A stretch of 64,000 bases of DNA from Enterobacter sp. RHBSTW-00175. GTDB lineage: Bacteria > Pseudomonadota > Gammaproteobacteria > Enterobacterales > Enterobacteriaceae. Location: contig NZ_CP055930.1 in assembly GCF_013927005.1 (NCBI RefSeq), positions 2,294,001 to 2,358,000 on the forward strand. Reading direction: 5' to 3'. Both the position numbers and the translations under genes were made by a program. The notes below the pieces were generated by a model. It was given only the letters and a program-made list of their open reading frames with translations, had not been told where the DNA came from and made no database searches. This document shows, piece by piece, positions 1 to 10,292 of this stretch; within the stretch, counting starts at the first letter, position 1; every line of letters begins with the position of its first letter.

Positions 1-328
1 GGCGGGATTCATACAGCGGCCAGCCATCCGTCATCCATATCACCACGTCAAAGGGTGACAGCAGGCTCATAAGACGCCCCAGCGTCGCCATAGTGCGTTC
101 ACCGAATACGTGCGCAACAACCGTCTTCCGGAGCCTGTCATACGCGTAAAACAGCCAGCGCTGGCGCGATTTAGCCCCGACGTATCCCCACTGTTCGTCC
201 ATTTCCGCGCAGACGATGACGTCACTGCCCGGCTGTATGCGCGAGGTTACCGACTGCGGCCTGAGTTTTTTAAATGGCGGAAAATCGTGTTGAGGCCAAC
301 GCCCATAATGCGGGCGGTTGCCCGGCAT
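1..328 (-). CDS. insB: IS1 transposase catalytic half InsB, cut by window edge
   Basis: The ATG at 328 opens a frame starting [16 protein letters not shown], which continues to the window edge without a stop (about 109 of the usual 167 residues). This is the DDE-type catalytic half of the IS1 transposase. In IS1 the active enzyme, InsAB', is made by a -1 frameshift out of insA, and the insA/insB overlap here (247-328) has that layout. Key residues seen include the conserved [13 protein letters not shown] and [13 protein letters not shown] segments, which carry catalytic aspartates. No frame damage is seen in the visible part. Confidence 0.93.
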   Translation of the reverse strand, partial: MPGNRPHYGRWPQHDFPPFKKLRPQSVTSRIQPGSDVIVCAEMDEQWGYVGAKSRQRWLFYAYDRLRKTVVAHVFGERTMATLGRLMSLLSPFDVVIWMTDGWPLYESR

Positions 329-522
329 CCAACGCCATTCATGGCCATATCAATGATTTTCTGGTGCGTACCGGGTTGAGAAGCGGTGTAAGTGAACTGC
401 AGTTGCCATGTTTTACGGCAGTGAGAGCAGAGATAGCGCTGATGTCCGGCGGTGCTTTTGCCGTTACGCACCACCCCGTCAGTAGCTGAACAGGAGGGAC
501 AGCTGATAGAAACAGAAGCCAC
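247..522 (-). CDS. insA: IS1 protein InsA
   Basis: A 91-residue protein, the normal InsA length, starting at a GTG as in other IS1 copies ([11 protein letters not shown]). The N-terminal part has a zinc-finger pattern (CPSC near residue 8 and CSHC near residue 32). The C-terminal part has a helix-turn-helix ([22 protein letters not shown]). InsA alone binds the IS1 ends and represses transposition; read through into insB it forms the transposase. It sits just inside the terminal repeat that carries the IS1 promoter. Confidence 0.95.
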   Translation of the reverse strand: MASVSISCPSCSATDGVVRNGKSTAGHQRYLCSHCRKTWQLQFTYTASQPGTHQKIIDMAMNGVGCRATARIMGVGLNTIFRHLKNSGRSR

Positions 523-554
523 TGGAGCACCTCAAAAACACCATCATACACTAA

Positions 555-577
555 ATCAGTAAGTTGGCAGCATCACC
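555..577 (-). repeat. IS1 terminal inverted repeat at the insA end
   Basis: Read on the minus strand this is ggtgatgctgccaacttact followed by gat, the 23-base IS1 end. It fixes the IS/chromosome junction between 577 and 578. Confidence 0.93.
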
Positions 578-1356
578 TGAAAGCGCAGCTTTCGGAAGCA
601 GTAGCCAATACCACGCGTGTGTCTGCTGAGCGTGACCGCCTGTATAAAGATTATCAGCGTTACCTGAAAGGCAGCCAGGCGAAGGTTAACCCATTCTCTG
701 AAAGCGATATCGATAACGCACGCCAGAACTATCTGGCACAGGATGCGCTGGTAAAAGGCTCAGTGGCTGAACAGACGCAGATCCAAAGCCAGTTAGACAG
801 CATGGTTAACGGTGAACAATCGCAGGTGGCGTCCCTGCGTGCGCAACTGGCTGAGGCCAAATACAACCTCGATCAGACTGTCGTCCGTGCGCCAAGTAAT
901 GGATATATCACGCAGGTGCTGATTCGCCCTGGGACATACGCAGCCGCGCTGCCACTGCGTCCGGTGATGGTGTTTATTCCTGAACAGAAACGCCAGATTG
1001 TTGCTCAGTTCCGTCAGAACTCCTTACTGCGTCTGAAACCGGGTGATGAAGCTGAAGTGGTATTCAATGCACTGCCAGGACAGGTGTTCTCCGGTAAACT
1101 CACAAGCATCCTGCCAGTGGTGCCGGGTGGTTCTTATCAGGCCCAGGGAGTGTTGCAATCGCTGACGGTCGTTCCGGGTACGGACGGCGTACTGGGTACG
1201 ATTGAGCTTGACCCGAATGCCGATGTCGATGCATTACCGGACGGTATTTATGCTCAGGTTGCGGTCTATTCCGACCACTTCTCGCACGTTTCCGTAATGC
1301 GTAAAGTGCTGCTGCGTATGACCAGCTGGATGCACTACCTCTACCTCGATCATTAA
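578..1356 (+). pseudogene. yiaV: yiaV remnant, HlyD-type membrane fusion protein, 5' end lost to IS1
   Basis: From the IS1 junction the frame reads [20 protein letters not shown] and runs to a TAA at 1356 after [12 protein letters not shown], the same end as E. coli YiaV. About 259 of an expected 378 residues remain. The N-terminal membrane anchor and first lipoyl/hairpin strand are missing, so the product cannot be anchored normally. The remaining part has the second half of the alpha-helical hairpin and the lipoyl and beta-barrel segments ([20 protein letters not shown]). An internal GTG at 619 (VSAERDRL) could in principle start a 245-residue fragment, but no good ribosome site precedes it. 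HlyD-type proteins link inner-membrane pumps to the outer membrane; YiaV's cargo is unknown. Confidence 0.88.
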
Positions 1357-1446
1357 TCCTTCCGGGGCAGGAATGCGATACGCATACCTGCCTTTTTTCA
1401 TTGCTTGATCCATACTGACCTCTTTGTGGGCATTCAGGATCAGGCA

Positions 1447-2055
1447 ATGAAACTTATCGGCAGCTATACCAGTCCCTTCGTGCGTAAAATCTCAGTTCTC
1501 CTGCTGGAGAAAGGGATTGAATTTGAATTCGTCAATGAACAGCCCTACAACGCCGAAAATGGCGTTGCCCGGTTCAACCCGCTAGGGAAAGTCCCGGCGC
1601 TGGTAACCGATGATGGCGAATGCTGGTTTGATTCCCCTATTATTGCGCAATACATCGAACTACTGGGCGTCGCACCAGCCATGCTCCCGGCCGATGCTAA
1701 AGCGGCACTGGCGGTGAAACAGATTGAAGCCCTGGCTGATGGCATTATGGACGCGGCACTGGCTTCCGTGCGCGAACAGGCAAGACCCGCCGCACAGCAA
1801 TCGGAAGCGGAACTGGTGCGTCAGCGTGAAAAAATCAGCCGTAGCCTGGATATGTGCGAGCAGTTAATCCGGGATGGCATCATCCAGAGTGATAGCCTGA
1901 ACCTGGCGACAATAGCCATTGCCTGCGCCATCGGTTATCTCAATTTTCGCCGGGTTTCTCCGGGCTGGTGTGTGGAGCGCCCGTTGCTGGTTAAGCTTGC
2001 CGAAACACTGTTCCAGCGCGAGAGTTTTGCCCAGACTGAACCGCCTAAGGCTTGA
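1447..2055 (+). CDS. yibF: YibF, glutathione S-transferase-like protein
   Basis: A 202-residue protein, the usual YibF length. The N-terminal thioredoxin-fold domain (about residues 1-78) has the GST features [14 protein letters not shown], the cis-proline segment KVPALV and the glutathione-binding D-S pair in [12 protein letters not shown]. An all-helical GST C-domain follows. E. coli YibF binds glutathione but has no established substrate. An upstream in-frame ATG at 1405 would add 14 residues. The start at 1447 is preferred because the domain begins there ([10 protein letters not shown]) and it matches the family length. It precedes selA on the same strand, as in E. coli. Confidence 0.92.
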   Translation: MKLIGSYTSPFVRKISVLLLEKGIEFEFVNEQPYNAENGVARFNPLGKVPALVTDDGECWFDSPIIAQYIELLGVAPAMLPADAKAALAVKQIEALADGIMDAALASVREQARPAAQQSEAELVRQREKISRSLDMCEQLIRDGIIQSDSLNLATIAIACAIGYLNFRRVSPGWCVERPLLVKLAETLFQRESFAQTEPPKA

Positions 2056-2110
2056 TTCGGGTTATAACACTTCGGTTCGGGAGGCTGTACAATCCCTCTT
2101 CACATCGACT

Positions 2111-2130
2111 CCCTCTCCCGTCGGGAGGGG
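2111..2130. repeat. GC-rich palindrome between yibF and selA
   Basis: ccctctcccg-tcgggagggg folds into a near-perfect stem 29 bases before the selA ATG. It belongs to the same ccctctccc/gggagaggg repeat class found at 10242, 18431, 25310 and 50151. It could weaken yibF-to-selA read-through, but it has no T-tract, so it is not a standard intrinsic terminator. Confidence 0.6.
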
Positions 2131-2158
2131 GGATGATAATCCATTGCCAGGCGCTTTC

Positions 2159-3544
2159 ATGACTACTCAACGCTCTCTCTACAGCCACATCCCCGCAACC
2201 GATCGTCTGCTTCGTGATCCCCACTTCCTGGTCGTACTGGAAACGTTCGGCCATCGCGCAACGGTCGATATGCTGCGCACGTTACAGGAAGAGGCCCGGG
2301 AACACATTCTGGCCGAAAATGCGTTGCCAGACTGGGCTGCACACTGGGGGCAGGAAGTTGAACAGCGGCTGGCAGCGAATACACAAAACACGTTGCGACC
2401 GGTCATTAATCTGACGGGGACCGTTTTGCATACCAATCTGGGGCGCGCCCAGCAGGCTGAAGAGGCCGTCAGTGCGGTGGCGCAGGCCATGCGCTCGCCC
2501 GTCACGCTGGAGTATGATCTCGACGGCGCCGGGCGTGGGCATCGGGACAGAGCGCTCGCGGACTTACTTTGCCAGCTCACCGGCGCGGAAGATGCCTGTA
2601 TTGTGAATAACAACGCGGCGGCAGTGCTACTGATGCTGGCGGCGATAGCAAACGGTAAAGAGGTGGTCGTATCGCGCGGTGAACTGGTCGAGATTGGCGG
2701 TGCGTTCCGCATCCCGGATGTGATGCGTCAGGCCGGGTGTACATTGCATGAAGTGGGCACCACCAACCGTACCCACGCGAAGGACTATCGCGCGGCAGTG
2801 AATGAAAACACAGCGTTGCTGATGAAAGTGCATACCAGCAACTACCATATCGAAGGCTTTACCCACACAGTTGAAGAAGCCGAACTTGCGGAGATTGGGC
2901 GCGAGCTAAACGTGCCGGTGGTGGCGGATCTCGGCAGCGGTTCGCTGGTGGATTTGAGCCAGTACGGCCTGCCAAAAGAGCCGATGCCGCAGGAGATGAT
3001 CGCCGCGGGCGTCAGCCTGGTGAGTTTTTCCGGCGACAAATTGCTGGGCGGGCCGCAGGCGGGGATTATTGTTGGTCAGCGCGAACTGATTGCCCTTTTA
3101 CAGCAACATCCGCTGAAACGGGCGCTGCGTGCGGATAAAATGACGCTCTCGGCGCTGGAAGCAACGCTGCGGCTCTACCTCCACCCGGAGAAGCTGGCCG
3201 AACGCCTGCCGACCCTGCGGATGCTGACGCGAGATGCTGCTTCGATTCGTGCTCAGGGAGAGCTGCTGCTGGCACACGTTGCGCAGCATTACACCGATTT
3301 TGACGTGCGTGTAGAATCCTGTCAGTCCCAGATTGGCAGTGGTTCGCTACCGGTAGACAGGTTGCCCAGCGCAGCGCTCACGTTCACCCCACGCGACGGG
3401 AGAGGCAGCCAGCTTGAGGCGCTTTCTGCACGGTTACGCGCCTTACCTGTGCCGATAATTGGACGTATTTATGATGGCCGAATGTGGCTGGATCTACGCT
3501 GTCTTGAAGATGAAGAGCGGTTTCTGGAGATGATGTCGAAATGA
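2159..3544 (+). CDS. selA: L-seryl-tRNA(Sec) selenium transferase
   Basis: SelA converts seryl-tRNA(Sec) to selenocysteinyl-tRNA(Sec) using selenophosphate and PLP in a large cytoplasmic homodecamer. The product is 461 residues (E. coli 463). The PLP lysine lies in [14 protein letters not shown] (K294), preceded by the fold type I aspartate in [13 protein letters not shown]. The N-terminal RNA-binding domain starts [15 protein letters not shown]. The open frame extends upstream to 1919, but that part overlaps yibF and the palindrome, so the ATG at 2159 is used. The stop overlaps the selB start (ATGA at 3541-3544), so the two genes are translationally coupled. Confidence 0.97.
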   Translation: MTTQRSLYSHIPATDRLLRDPHFLVVLETFGHRATVDMLRTLQEEAREHILAENALPDWAAHWGQEVEQRLAANTQNTLRPVINLTGTVLHTNLGRAQQAEEAVSAVAQAMRSPVTLEYDLDGAGRGHRDRALADLLCQLTGAEDACIVNNNAAAVLLMLAAIANGKEVVVSRGELVEIGGAFRIPDVMRQAGCTLHEVGTTNRTHAKDYRAAVNENTALLMKVHTSNYHIEGFTHTVEEAELAEIGRELNVPVVADLGSGSLVDLSQYGLPKEPMPQEMIAAGVSLVSFSGDKLLGGPQAGIIVGQRELIALLQQHPLKRALRADKMTLSALEATLRLYLHPEKLAERLPTLRMLTRDAASIRAQGELLLAHVAQHYTDFDVRVESCQSQIGSGSLPVDRLPSAALTFTPRDGRGSQLEALSARLRALPVPIIGRIYDGRMWLDLRCLEDEERFLEMMSK

Positions 3545-5412
3545 TTATTGCCACCGCCGGTCACGTTGACCACGGCAAAACCACCTTATTGCAGGCCATT
3601 ACGGGCGTAAATGCCGATCGTCTGCCTGAAGAGAAAAAACGTGGGATGACCATCGATTTGGGTTATGCCTACTGGCCGCAGCCCGATGGCCGAGTGCTGG
3701 GCTTTATTGATGTGCCTGGCCATGAAAAGTTTCTTTCCAACATGCTGGCGGGCGTGGGTGGTATTGACCATGCGCTGCTGGTGGTGGCGTGCGATGACGG
3801 CGTGATGGCACAAACGCGCGAACACCTGGCGATCCTGCAATTGACCGGAAACCCGCAACTGACGGTTGCGCTGACGAAAGCCGACCGCGTTGATGATGCA
3901 CGCGTCGATGCTGTGCGCGAAGAAGTGCAGGCCACCCTGCGTGAATACGGTTTTGCCGATGCCTCGCTATTTGTGACGATCGCCACCCAGGGGCGCGGGA
4001 TTGATGCTCTGCGTGACCACCTGCAACACCTCGCATCCCGCGAGCAGGCCAGCCATCACCGTTTTCGTCTGGCGCTCGACCGCGCATTCACCGTGAAAGG
4101 TGCGGGTCTGGTGGTGACGGGGACTGCGCTGAGCGGTGAAGTCAGCGTGGGCGATACCTTATGGCTGACAGGCGTTAACAAGCCAATGCGTGTGCGTGCT
4201 CTTCACGCGCAAAATCAACCGGTTGAACATGCTCATGCCGGGCAACGCATCGCACTGAATATCGCGGGTGATGCCGAAAAAGAACAGCTGAAACGTGGTG
4301 ACTGGCTGCTCTCTGATGCGCCGCCAGCACCGTCGGAACGTGTCATTGTCGCGCTTCAGACGCACTCACCGCTGACTCAGTGGCAACCGCTGCATATCCA
4401 CCATGCGGCCAGCCACGTGACCGGGCGCGTATCACTACTGGAAAACGACCTGGCTGAACTGGTGTTTGATACTCCGTTGTGGCTGGCGGATAACGACAGA
4501 CTGGTGCTGCGGGACATTTCTGCTAAAACCACGCTTGCCGGGGCGCGCGTGGTAACACTGAATCCGCCACGCCGTGGGAAACGTAAGCCAGAATATCTGC
4601 AATGGATTGCGACACTGGCGCAAGCAAAAGGGGATGCTGACGCGCTGGCCGTGCATCTTGACCGTGGCGCCGTAAATCTGGCAGATTTTGCCTGGGCTCG
4701 CCAGCTTAGCGGCGAGGGGCTGCGTCAGCTGACGCAAGAGCCGGGCTTTATTCAGGCCGGAAACAGCTTGTTAAATGCGCCGATTGCGGCGCGCTGGCAA
4801 CGTAAGGTGCTGAGCACGCTCGCCACGTATCATGAACAGCATCAGGACGAACCCGGCCCGGGCCGCGAGCGTTTACGGCGCATGGCGTTGCCAATGGAAG
4901 ACGACGCGCTGGTGCTGTTACTGATTGAAAAAATGCGTGAAAGCGGAGTGATCAACAGTCATCACGGCTGGCTGCATCTGCCGGATCATAAAGCGGGCTT
5001 TACGGCCGAACAGCAGGCGGCGTGGCAGAAAGTTGCCCCACTGTTTGCAGATGAACCCTGGTGGGTGCGCGATTTAGCCCATCACACTAATACCGATGAA
5101 ACACTGATGCGCCAGGTATTGCGCCATGCGGCTCAGCAGGGGCTGATTGTGGCGATCGTGAAAGATCGTTATTACCGTAACGATCGCATTGTGGCGTTCG
5201 CGAATCTGATCCGCGAACTGGATCAGGAGCGAGGTTCAACCTGTGCGGCTGATTTCCGCGATCGGCTGAACGTGGGGCGCAAGCTGGCCATTCAGATCCT
5301 GGAATATTTCAACCGCATTGGTTTTACCCGTCGTCGTGGTAACGATCATTTATTACGTGATTCATTATTATTTCCTGAAACAAAACCAGGAATTAATACA
5401 GAAATAGAATAG
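3541..5412 (+). CDS. selB: Selenocysteine-specific elongation factor SelB
   Basis: SelB carries Sec-tRNA(Sec) to ribosomes paused at a UGA followed by a SECIS hairpin. It has 623 residues (E. coli 614). The GTPase motifs are G1 [10 protein letters not shown] (residues 6-15), switch [10 protein letters not shown] near residue 58 and G4 TKAD. Beta-barrel domains II-III follow, then four C-terminal winged-helix domains from about residue 375 that bind SECIS RNA. It overlaps selA by 4 bases. The last residues ([13 protein letters not shown]) are AT-rich and slightly longer than in E. coli. No selenoprotein gene (such as fdhF, fdnG or fdoG) is visible in this window. Confidence 0.97.
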   Translation: MIIATAGHVDHGKTTLLQAITGVNADRLPEEKKRGMTIDLGYAYWPQPDGRVLGFIDVPGHEKFLSNMLAGVGGIDHALLVVACDDGVMAQTREHLAILQLTGNPQLTVALTKADRVDDARVDAVREEVQATLREYGFADASLFVTIATQGRGIDALRDHLQHLASREQASHHRFRLALDRAFTVKGAGLVVTGTALSGEVSVGDTLWLTGVNKPMRVRALHAQNQPVEHAHAGQRIALNIAGDAEKEQLKRGDWLLSDAPPAPSERVIVALQTHSPLTQWQPLHIHHAASHVTGRVSLLENDLAELVFDTPLWLADNDRLVLRDISAKTTLAGARVVTLNPPRRGKRKPEYLQWIATLAQAKGDADALAVHLDRGAVNLADFAWARQLSGEGLRQLTQEPGFIQAGNSLLNAPIAARWQRKVLSTLATYHEQHQDEPGPGRERLRRMALPMEDDALVLLLIEKMRESGVINSHHGWLHLPDHKAGFTAEQQAAWQKVAPLFADEPWWVRDLAHHTNTDETLMRQVLRHAAQQGLIVAIVKDRYYRNDRIVAFANLIRELDQERGSTCAADFRDRLNVGRKLAIQILEYFNRIGFTRRRGNDHLLRDSLLFPETKPGINTEIE

Positions 5413-5441
5413 ATCGAAATAGATATATATATTAATTAACG

Positions 5442-5476
5442 CATTCGCAGGTTTGAATTTATTAAACCTGCGAATG
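5442..5476. terminator. 13-base perfect inverted repeat after selB
   Basis: cattcgcaggttt, a 9-base loop, then aaacctgcgaatg. It lies 29 bases past the selB stop and 87 before yiaY. It could end selB transcription, but no T-tract follows, so an operator or a Rho-assisted stop are alternatives. Confidence 0.45.
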
Positions 5477-5562
5477 TGCACGCAAAACAGGTTATTGATC
5501 ATGTTTTTCAAATAATCTTTTCCGTATGCTGCCGATACTTTTTATCTCTTCGAGGAAATATC

Positions 5563-6714
5563 ATGGCTGCATCCGTATTTTATATTCCTTCTGTGAATAT
5601 TATTGGTTCTGAATCATTGGGTAGCGCAATGGATACCATGCGCGACTACGGCTGGCGTCGTGCGTTGATTGTGACTGATGCCATGCTCAGCAAACTGGGT
5701 ATGGCGGCGGATATTCAGAACGCGCTGAAAGAACGAAATATTGCCAGCGTAATTTATGACGGGACACACCCTAATCCCACCACGGGAAATGTGGCCGCTG
5801 GTCTTAAAATATTAAAGGAAAATAACTGCGACTGCGTTATTTCTCTCGGTGGTGGCTCGCCGCACGACTGCGCAAAAGGTATTGCGCTGGTGGCCGCTAA
5901 TGGCGGCGATATTCGCGATTATGAAGGCGTGGATCGTTCTGCAAAACCGCAATTGCCGATGGTGGCCATTAATACCACGGCGGGTACGGCCTCTGAAATG
6001 ACGCGTTTTTGTATTATTACCGATGAGGCACGCCATATTAAAATGGCGATTGTCGATAAACACGTTACCCCGGTGCTTTCTGTTAACGACTCATCGCTGA
6101 TGGCGGGAATGCCGGCCTCACTGACGGCGGCGACAGGTATGGATGCCCTGACCCACGCGATTGAAGCTTATGTTTCCGTTGCCGCAACCCCCATCACAGA
6201 TGCCTGCGCGTTGAAAGCGATCACCATGATCGCCGAAAACCTTGTTCATGCCGTTGAAGATGGCGGCAATACGGCGGCGCGTGAGGCGATGGCCTACGCG
6301 CAGTTCCTTGCTGGAATGGCCTTTAACAATGCCTCGCTGGGTTATGTACATGCGATGGCGCATCAGCTTGGCGGCTTCTACGATCTGCCGCACGGCGTCT
6401 GCAATGCGGTGTTACTGCCACACGTTCAGGTCTTTAACTCGCAGGTTGCGGCTGCCCGCCTGCGGGACTGCGCCAACGCAATGGGCGTGGATGTCAGCAA
6501 AATGACCGACAACCAGGGCGCGCAGGCCTGCATTGTTGAAATTCGCGCCCTGGCGCGTCAGGTGAAGATCCCGGCGGGTCTGCGTGAGCTAAACGTCAAA
6601 GAGGAGGATATTCCGGTGCTGGCAACTAATGCCCTGAAAGATGCCTGTGGGGTAACGAACCCTGTTCAGGCAACCCACGAAGAGATCATGGCGATTTACC
6701 GCGCCGCGATGTGA
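5563..6714 (+). CDS. yiaY: YiaY, iron-containing alcohol dehydrogenase family protein
   Basis: A 383-residue type III (Fe-dependent) alcohol dehydrogenase, the same length as E. coli YiaY. The Rossmann-like N-domain has the NAD-binding [11 protein letters not shown] near residue 95 and [15 protein letters not shown]. The C-terminal helical domain has the metal ligands in [15 protein letters not shown] and [20 protein letters not shown]. It probably interconverts short-chain alcohols and aldehydes; the substrate is not established. The start at 5563 follows a gaggaaat ribosome site, and the upstream in-frame ATG-like start at 5476 lies next to the inverted repeat. It precedes aldB, so alcohol-to-aldehyde-to-acid oxidation by neighbours is plausible. 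Confidence 0.95.
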   Translation: MAASVFYIPSVNIIGSESLGSAMDTMRDYGWRRALIVTDAMLSKLGMAADIQNALKERNIASVIYDGTHPNPTTGNVAAGLKILKENNCDCVISLGGGSPHDCAKGIALVAANGGDIRDYEGVDRSAKPQLPMVAINTTAGTASEMTRFCIITDEARHIKMAIVDKHVTPVLSVNDSSLMAGMPASLTAATGMDALTHAIEAYVSVAATPITDACALKAITMIAENLVHAVEDGGNTAAREAMAYAQFLAGMAFNNASLGYVHAMAHQLGGFYDLPHGVCNAVLLPHVQVFNSQVAAARLRDCANAMGVDVSKMTDNQGAQACIVEIRALARQVKIPAGLRELNVKEEDIPVLATNALKDACGVTNPVQATHEEIMAIYRAAM

Positions 6715-6736
6715 CCCCTGTCGTAAACCCAACACG

Positions 6737-6759
6737 GGCTGGCGAGAAAATCGCCAGCC
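6737..6759. terminator. Hairpin between yiaY and aldB
   Basis: ggctggcga-gaaaa-tcgccagcc is a 9-base perfect stem 22 bases past the yiaY stop. It has no T-run, so it may be an attenuator or an mRNA 3'-end stabiliser rather than a full terminator. Confidence 0.45.
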
Positions 6760-6799
6760 AGAACTACCCTTGTTGTACACCAACAGCAAGGAGACGGTC

Positions 6800-8338
6800 A
6801 TGACAAACAATCCTCCCTCATCGCGTATTCAGCCTGGCGAGTATGGTTTCCCCCTCAAGTTAAAGCCCCGTTATGACAACTTTATTGGCGGCGACTGGGT
6901 TGCGCCCGCCGACGGTGAGTACTATACGAATCTGACCCCAGTTACTGGCCAGCCGTTGTGTGAAATTGCCAGTTCCGGGAAAAGAGATATCGATCTGGCG
7001 CTGGATGCGGCACACAAGGTGAAAGACAAATGGGGGCATACCTCTGTGCAGGACAGAGCCGCCATTTTGTTCAAAATAGCCGATCGAATGGAACAAAACC
7101 TGGAGCTGCTGGCAACGGCGGAAACCTGGGACAACGGTAAACCTATTCGTGAAACCATGGCGGCGGACGTCCCGCTGGCCATTGACCATTTCCGCTATTT
7201 TGCGTCCTGTATCCGTGCGCAGGAGGGGGGAATAAGCGAGGTGGATAGCGAAACGGTCGCTTACCATTTCCACGAGCCGCTGGGGGTGGTCGGGCAAATT
7301 ATTCCGTGGAACTTCCCGCTGCTGATGGCGAGCTGGAAGATGGCTCCGGCACTGGCGGCAGGCAACTGCGTTGTGCTCAAACCTGCGCGCTTAACCCCAC
7401 TGTCGGTGCTGCTGCTGATGGAAGTGATTGGTGATCTGTTGCCACCGGGGGTGATCAACGTGGTGAATGGCGCCGGGGGTGAAATTGGTGAATATCTGGC
7501 GACGTCAAAACGTATCGCCAAAGTAGCCTTTACCGGGTCGACGGAAGTGGGTCAACAAATCATGCAATACGCGACCCAGAACATTATCCCGGTAACGCTG
7601 GAGCTGGGCGGTAAGTCCCCGAATATTTTCTTTGCCGATGTGATGGATGAAGAAGATGCCTTCTTCGACAAAGCGCTGGAAGGCTTTGCGCTGTTTGCCT
7701 TCAACCAGGGGGAAGTGTGCACCTGCCCGAGCCGGGCGCTGGTTCAGGAATCCATTTACGAACGCTTTATGGAGCGAGCGATCCGCCGTGTGGAGTCTAT
7801 TCGCAGCGGTAACCCGCTGGATAGTGCCACCCAGATGGGCGCGCAGGTGTCGCATGGGCAGCTGGAAACCATCCTCAACTACATTGATATCGGTAAGAAA
7901 GAGGGAGCGGATGTCCTCACCGGTGGACGACGTAAGGTGCTGGGTGGTGACCTCAATGAAGGCTATTACCTTGAGCCCACCATTCTGTTCGGCAAGAACA
8001 ACATGCGTGTCTTCCAGGAAGAGATTTTTGGCCCTGTGCTGGCGGTGACGACCTTCAAAACAATGGAGGAGGCGCTGGAAATCGCCAACGACACGCAATA
8101 TGGCTTAGGGGCGGGCGTCTGGAGCCGTAACGGCAATCTGGCCTATAAGATGGGGCGTGGCATTCAGGCTGGCCGCGTATGGACAAACTGTTATCACGCC
8201 TATCCGGCACATGCGGCGTTTGGCGGGTACAAACAATCGGGGATTGGCCGCGAAACGCACAAGATGATGCTGGAACATTACCAGCAAACGAAATGCTTGC
8301 TGGTCAGCTACTCTGATAAACCGCTCGGGCTGTTTTAA
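6800..8338 (+). CDS. aldB: Aldehyde dehydrogenase B
   Basis: A 512-residue NAD(P)-dependent aldehyde dehydrogenase, the length of E. coli AldB, which oxidises acetaldehyde and other aldehydes in stationary phase. The catalytic residues are visible: glutamate in [11 protein letters not shown] and cysteine in [12 protein letters not shown]. The oxyanion asparagine is in [11 protein letters not shown] and the cofactor segment is [13 protein letters not shown]. The start [11 protein letters not shown] at 6800 follows aaggagacggtc; an earlier ATG at 6770 would overlap the intergenic hairpin side. The gene is convergent with yiaU, overlapping by 4 bases. E. coli aldB is controlled by RpoS, CRP and Fis; those sites were not identified here. 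Confidence 0.95.
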   Translation: MTNNPPSSRIQPGEYGFPLKLKPRYDNFIGGDWVAPADGEYYTNLTPVTGQPLCEIASSGKRDIDLALDAAHKVKDKWGHTSVQDRAAILFKIADRMEQNLELLATAETWDNGKPIRETMAADVPLAIDHFRYFASCIRAQEGGISEVDSETVAYHFHEPLGVVGQIIPWNFPLLMASWKMAPALAAGNCVVLKPARLTPLSVLLLMEVIGDLLPPGVINVVNGAGGEIGEYLATSKRIAKVAFTGSTEVGQQIMQYATQNIIPVTLELGGKSPNIFFADVMDEEDAFFDKALEGFALFAFNQGEVCTCPSRALVQESIYERFMERAIRRVESIRSGNPLDSATQMGAQVSHGQLETILNYIDIGKKEGADVLTGGRRKVLGGDLNEGYYLEPTILFGKNNMRVFQEEIFGPVLAVTTFKTMEEALEIANDTQYGLGAGVWSRNGNLAYKMGRGIQAGRVWTNCYHAYPAHAAFGGYKQSGIGRETHKMMLEHYQQTKCLLVSYSDKPLGLF

Positions 8339-9300
8339 TCACCCAGCTCAGGTCGCCCAGTGGCGGCCTGAGCAATTTGTTGGCGAAGGCAGTTCAGTAC
8401 GGCGTCCAGGACGTATTGCACGCGCCAGGGCTGGTACTCGCGTTTGCGAAATATGGCGGTGAGATCGAGCCACCACTCCTCCTGATGTGAAAAGCAGGGG
8501 ACTAACATGCCATGAGTGAGCTCTTTTCTCAGGCTCTCTTTCGGGGCAAAAACAATGCCGAGATTATTTCTCGCAAGCTCCAGCGCAGTCTGGGTATTAT
8601 CACAAATATAATTCCCGGTGACTTTATAGTCGCGCGCACCTTCACTGCCGTGAGCCCTGAAACGCCAGATGTTAGCATCGTCAACCAGCATCGAGTCTAT
8701 TAATATACATGAGTGATTGATTAAATCATCGGGGCCGTTGATAGGGTGGAGTTTTAAATATTCTTTAGAAGCAAATGCCGTAACGGAATATTTTGTTAAT
8801 ATGCTTGCGACTAAACTTTCATCTTTCGGTTGCGCATAGGTGATTAAAATATCGCAATCGTCAGGGAACGAGACTCCCTCGGAAAATTCGTTGCTATCAA
8901 GGTTATAGGTTTTTAGCGAAATACGAATGTCGCCGGGATCTTCAATCTTGTGAATAACATAGCGAGCCAGATAGGTGACGATGCCCGTTGGGGCGTAAAT
9001 CGTTACCTTCCCCCGTTTTTCATGCTTATAATCAGCAATAAAATTAATGAGTTGGCTATTTTTATCCAGCGAAGCATTAACGTAGGGTAACAACGCCTCT
9101 CCGAACTGTGTGAGTGACAGCTGGCGGGTGGTGCGCTCAAAAACTTTGAGTCCAACGCGGGTTTCAAAATCAGATAAATATTTACTCACATTGGCCTGCG
9201 CCATACCCAATAAGGCGGCAGCATCACCAATGCTGTGCGTTGCGGCGATGACAGAAATAATTTTCAACTCACGCGGCTTCAATTGCAGGTTACTCATCAT
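8335..9300 (-). CDS. yiaU: YiaU, LysR-family transcriptional regulator
   Basis: A 321-residue LysR-type regulator. The N-terminal winged helix-turn-helix (about residues 8-65, with [20 protein letters not shown]) is followed by the effector-binding domain. It matches E. coli YiaU in length and in its position divergent from yiaT. Two consecutive ATGs (9300, 9297) and a GTG at 9306 are possible starts; the first ATG is used. Divergence from the outer-membrane gene yiaT across an AT-rich gap suggests it controls that gene. The ligand is unknown. Its 3' end overlaps the aldB stop by 4 bases. Confidence 0.92.
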   Translation of the reverse strand: MMSNLQLKPRELKIISVIAATHSIGDAAALLGMAQANVSKYLSDFETRVGLKVFERTTRQLSLTQFGEALLPYVNASLDKNSQLINFIADYKHEKRGKVTIYAPTGIVTYLARYVIHKIEDPGDIRISLKTYNLDSNEFSEGVSFPDDCDILITYAQPKDESLVASILTKYSVTAFASKEYLKLHPINGPDDLINHSCILIDSMLVDDANIWRFRAHGSEGARDYKVTGNYICDNTQTALELARNNLGIVFAPKESLRKELTHGMLVPCFSHQEEWWLDLTAIFRKREYQPWRVQYVLDAVLNCLRQQIAQAATGRPELGD

Positions 9301-9417
9301 GCGCACCCATCTATATGATTCTATATATAATATTATATAAACGGCAGCGTTGCATTGGCAAATTTGTAACCATTATTATTCGCCTCGCTTGTTTGGCGTT
9401 TAAATGGATTGCATGGA
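9301..9417. promoter_or_regulatory. yiaU/yiaT divergent control region
   Basis: A 117-base AT-rich gap with a run such as tctatatataatattatata near 9321-9340, suited to divergent promoters. LysR regulators usually bind such gaps at T-N11-A type sites; I could not fix one exactly. Confidence 0.45.
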
Positions 9418-10158
9418 ATGACTATTAATAAAAATTTACTCATCGCTGCCACGTTATTTGCATCATCATCCGCGATGGCCGGTGATTTTTCACTAGGGGC
9501 GGGGGCTGTATTTAATGAATCGCCTTACAAAGGGTATAACGAAAATACCACCGCAGTACCGTTAATTAGCTACGAAGGCGACCGGTTCTATGTGCGTCAG
9601 ACCACGGGAGGATGGATCCTGTGGAAAGATGGTAAAAATGAACTGAGCCTGACGGCAACCTGGATGCCGCTGCATTTCGACCCGGATGATAACGACGACC
9701 ATCAGATGAAACACCTTGATGAGCGTAAAGCATCGGCATTTCTGGGCGGCGCATACTATCGCCACGAAAGCTGGGGTAGCCTGAAGTTCGCCGTTTCTGG
9801 TGATGCGATGGATGAAAGCGGTGGTGTGATGGGCGAAGTGTCCTATTTCCGCCCGATTCGTATGGAGCGCCTGACGCTGACGCCGTCAGTGGGCGTTTTC
9901 TATAGCGATGAAAGTTACAACGATTACTACTACGGCGTGTCCGGCAACGAATCTCGTCGCACCGGGCTGGATGAATACAAGGCTGGTGACAGCTGGACAC
10001 CGTACGTTGGCCTTGCCGCAAAATACCAACTGACCCAAAGCCTGTTCCTGAATGCCAGCGCGGTGTACACCGTATTACCTGACGATGTGAAGAACAGCCC
10101 GATGATCGACCGTGATGACAGTTTCGCGCTGATGACGGGTGTGACCTGGCGTTTCTGA
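9418..10158 (+). CDS. yiaT: YiaT, MipA/OmpV-family outer-membrane protein
   Basis: A 246-residue outer-membrane beta-barrel protein. A signal peptide is visible (residues 1 to about 22, ending SSSAMA before GDFSLG). Alternating aromatic strands follow, and the C-terminal residues are VTWRF, the phenylalanine end typical of BAM substrates. MipA/OmpV members are small porin-like barrels, some tied to MltA scaffolding or solute uptake; YiaT's role is not established. The ATG at 9418 is chosen over one at 9409 because the shorter form gives the standard family length and a clean signal peptide. Confidence 0.92.
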   Translation: MTINKNLLIAATLFASSSAMAGDFSLGAGAVFNESPYKGYNENTTAVPLISYEGDRFYVRQTTGGWILWKDGKNELSLTATWMPLHFDPDDNDDHQMKHLDERKASAFLGGAYYRHESWGSLKFAVSGDAMDESGGVMGEVSYFRPIRMERLTLTPSVGVFYSDESYNDYYYGVSGNESRRTGLDEYKAGDSWTPYVGLAAKYQLTQSLFLNASAVYTVLPDDVKNSPMIDRDDSFALMTGVTWRF

Positions 10159-10198
10159 TGGCTTAACACTGTCCCCACGGAAGGGGGCAGCCTCTCTG

Positions 10199-10231
10199 AT
10201 TGCCGGGTGGCGGTTCCGCCTTACCCGGCCT
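10199..10231. repeat. REP-type palindrome
   Basis: ttgccgggtggcggttccgc continuing to cttacccggcctac: the classic enterobacterial REP head and tail with a gccgggtggcgg / ccgccttacccggc stem. It lies between the convergent ends of yiaT and the GH127 gene. Confidence 0.8.
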
Positions 10232-10241
10232 ACGATATTAT

Positions 10242-10277
10242 CTCCCTCTCCTGTGGGAGAGGGTTGGGGTGAGGGCA
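10242..10277. repeat. ccctctcc/ggagaggg palindromic repeat
   Basis: tccctctcctgtgggagagg followed by gttggggtgagggca. It is the same class as the elements at 18431 and 25310, again just beyond a gene's 3' end. Confidence 0.7.
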
Positions 10278-10292
10278 ACGGGTCGCAAGGAA

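Larger units (their letters stand above)
1..577 (-). mobile_element. IS1-family insertion sequence, insA end (partial)
   Basis: About 577 bases of what should be a roughly 768-base IS1 element; the rest lies left of the window. It carries insA complete and insB incomplete, read on the minus strand. The element ends at 577 with the typical IS1 terminal inverted repeat, and chromosomal yiaV sequence begins at 578. The left end and any 8-9 base target duplication cannot be seen; the candidate right copy would begin at 578 (tgaaagcgc). The intact reading frames suggest a recent insertion. Confidence 0.95.

Noticed and set aside
1919..2158. 80-codon N-terminal extension of selA
   Set aside because: It overlaps yibF and a palindromic repeat, and SelA family members start at the equivalent of 2159.
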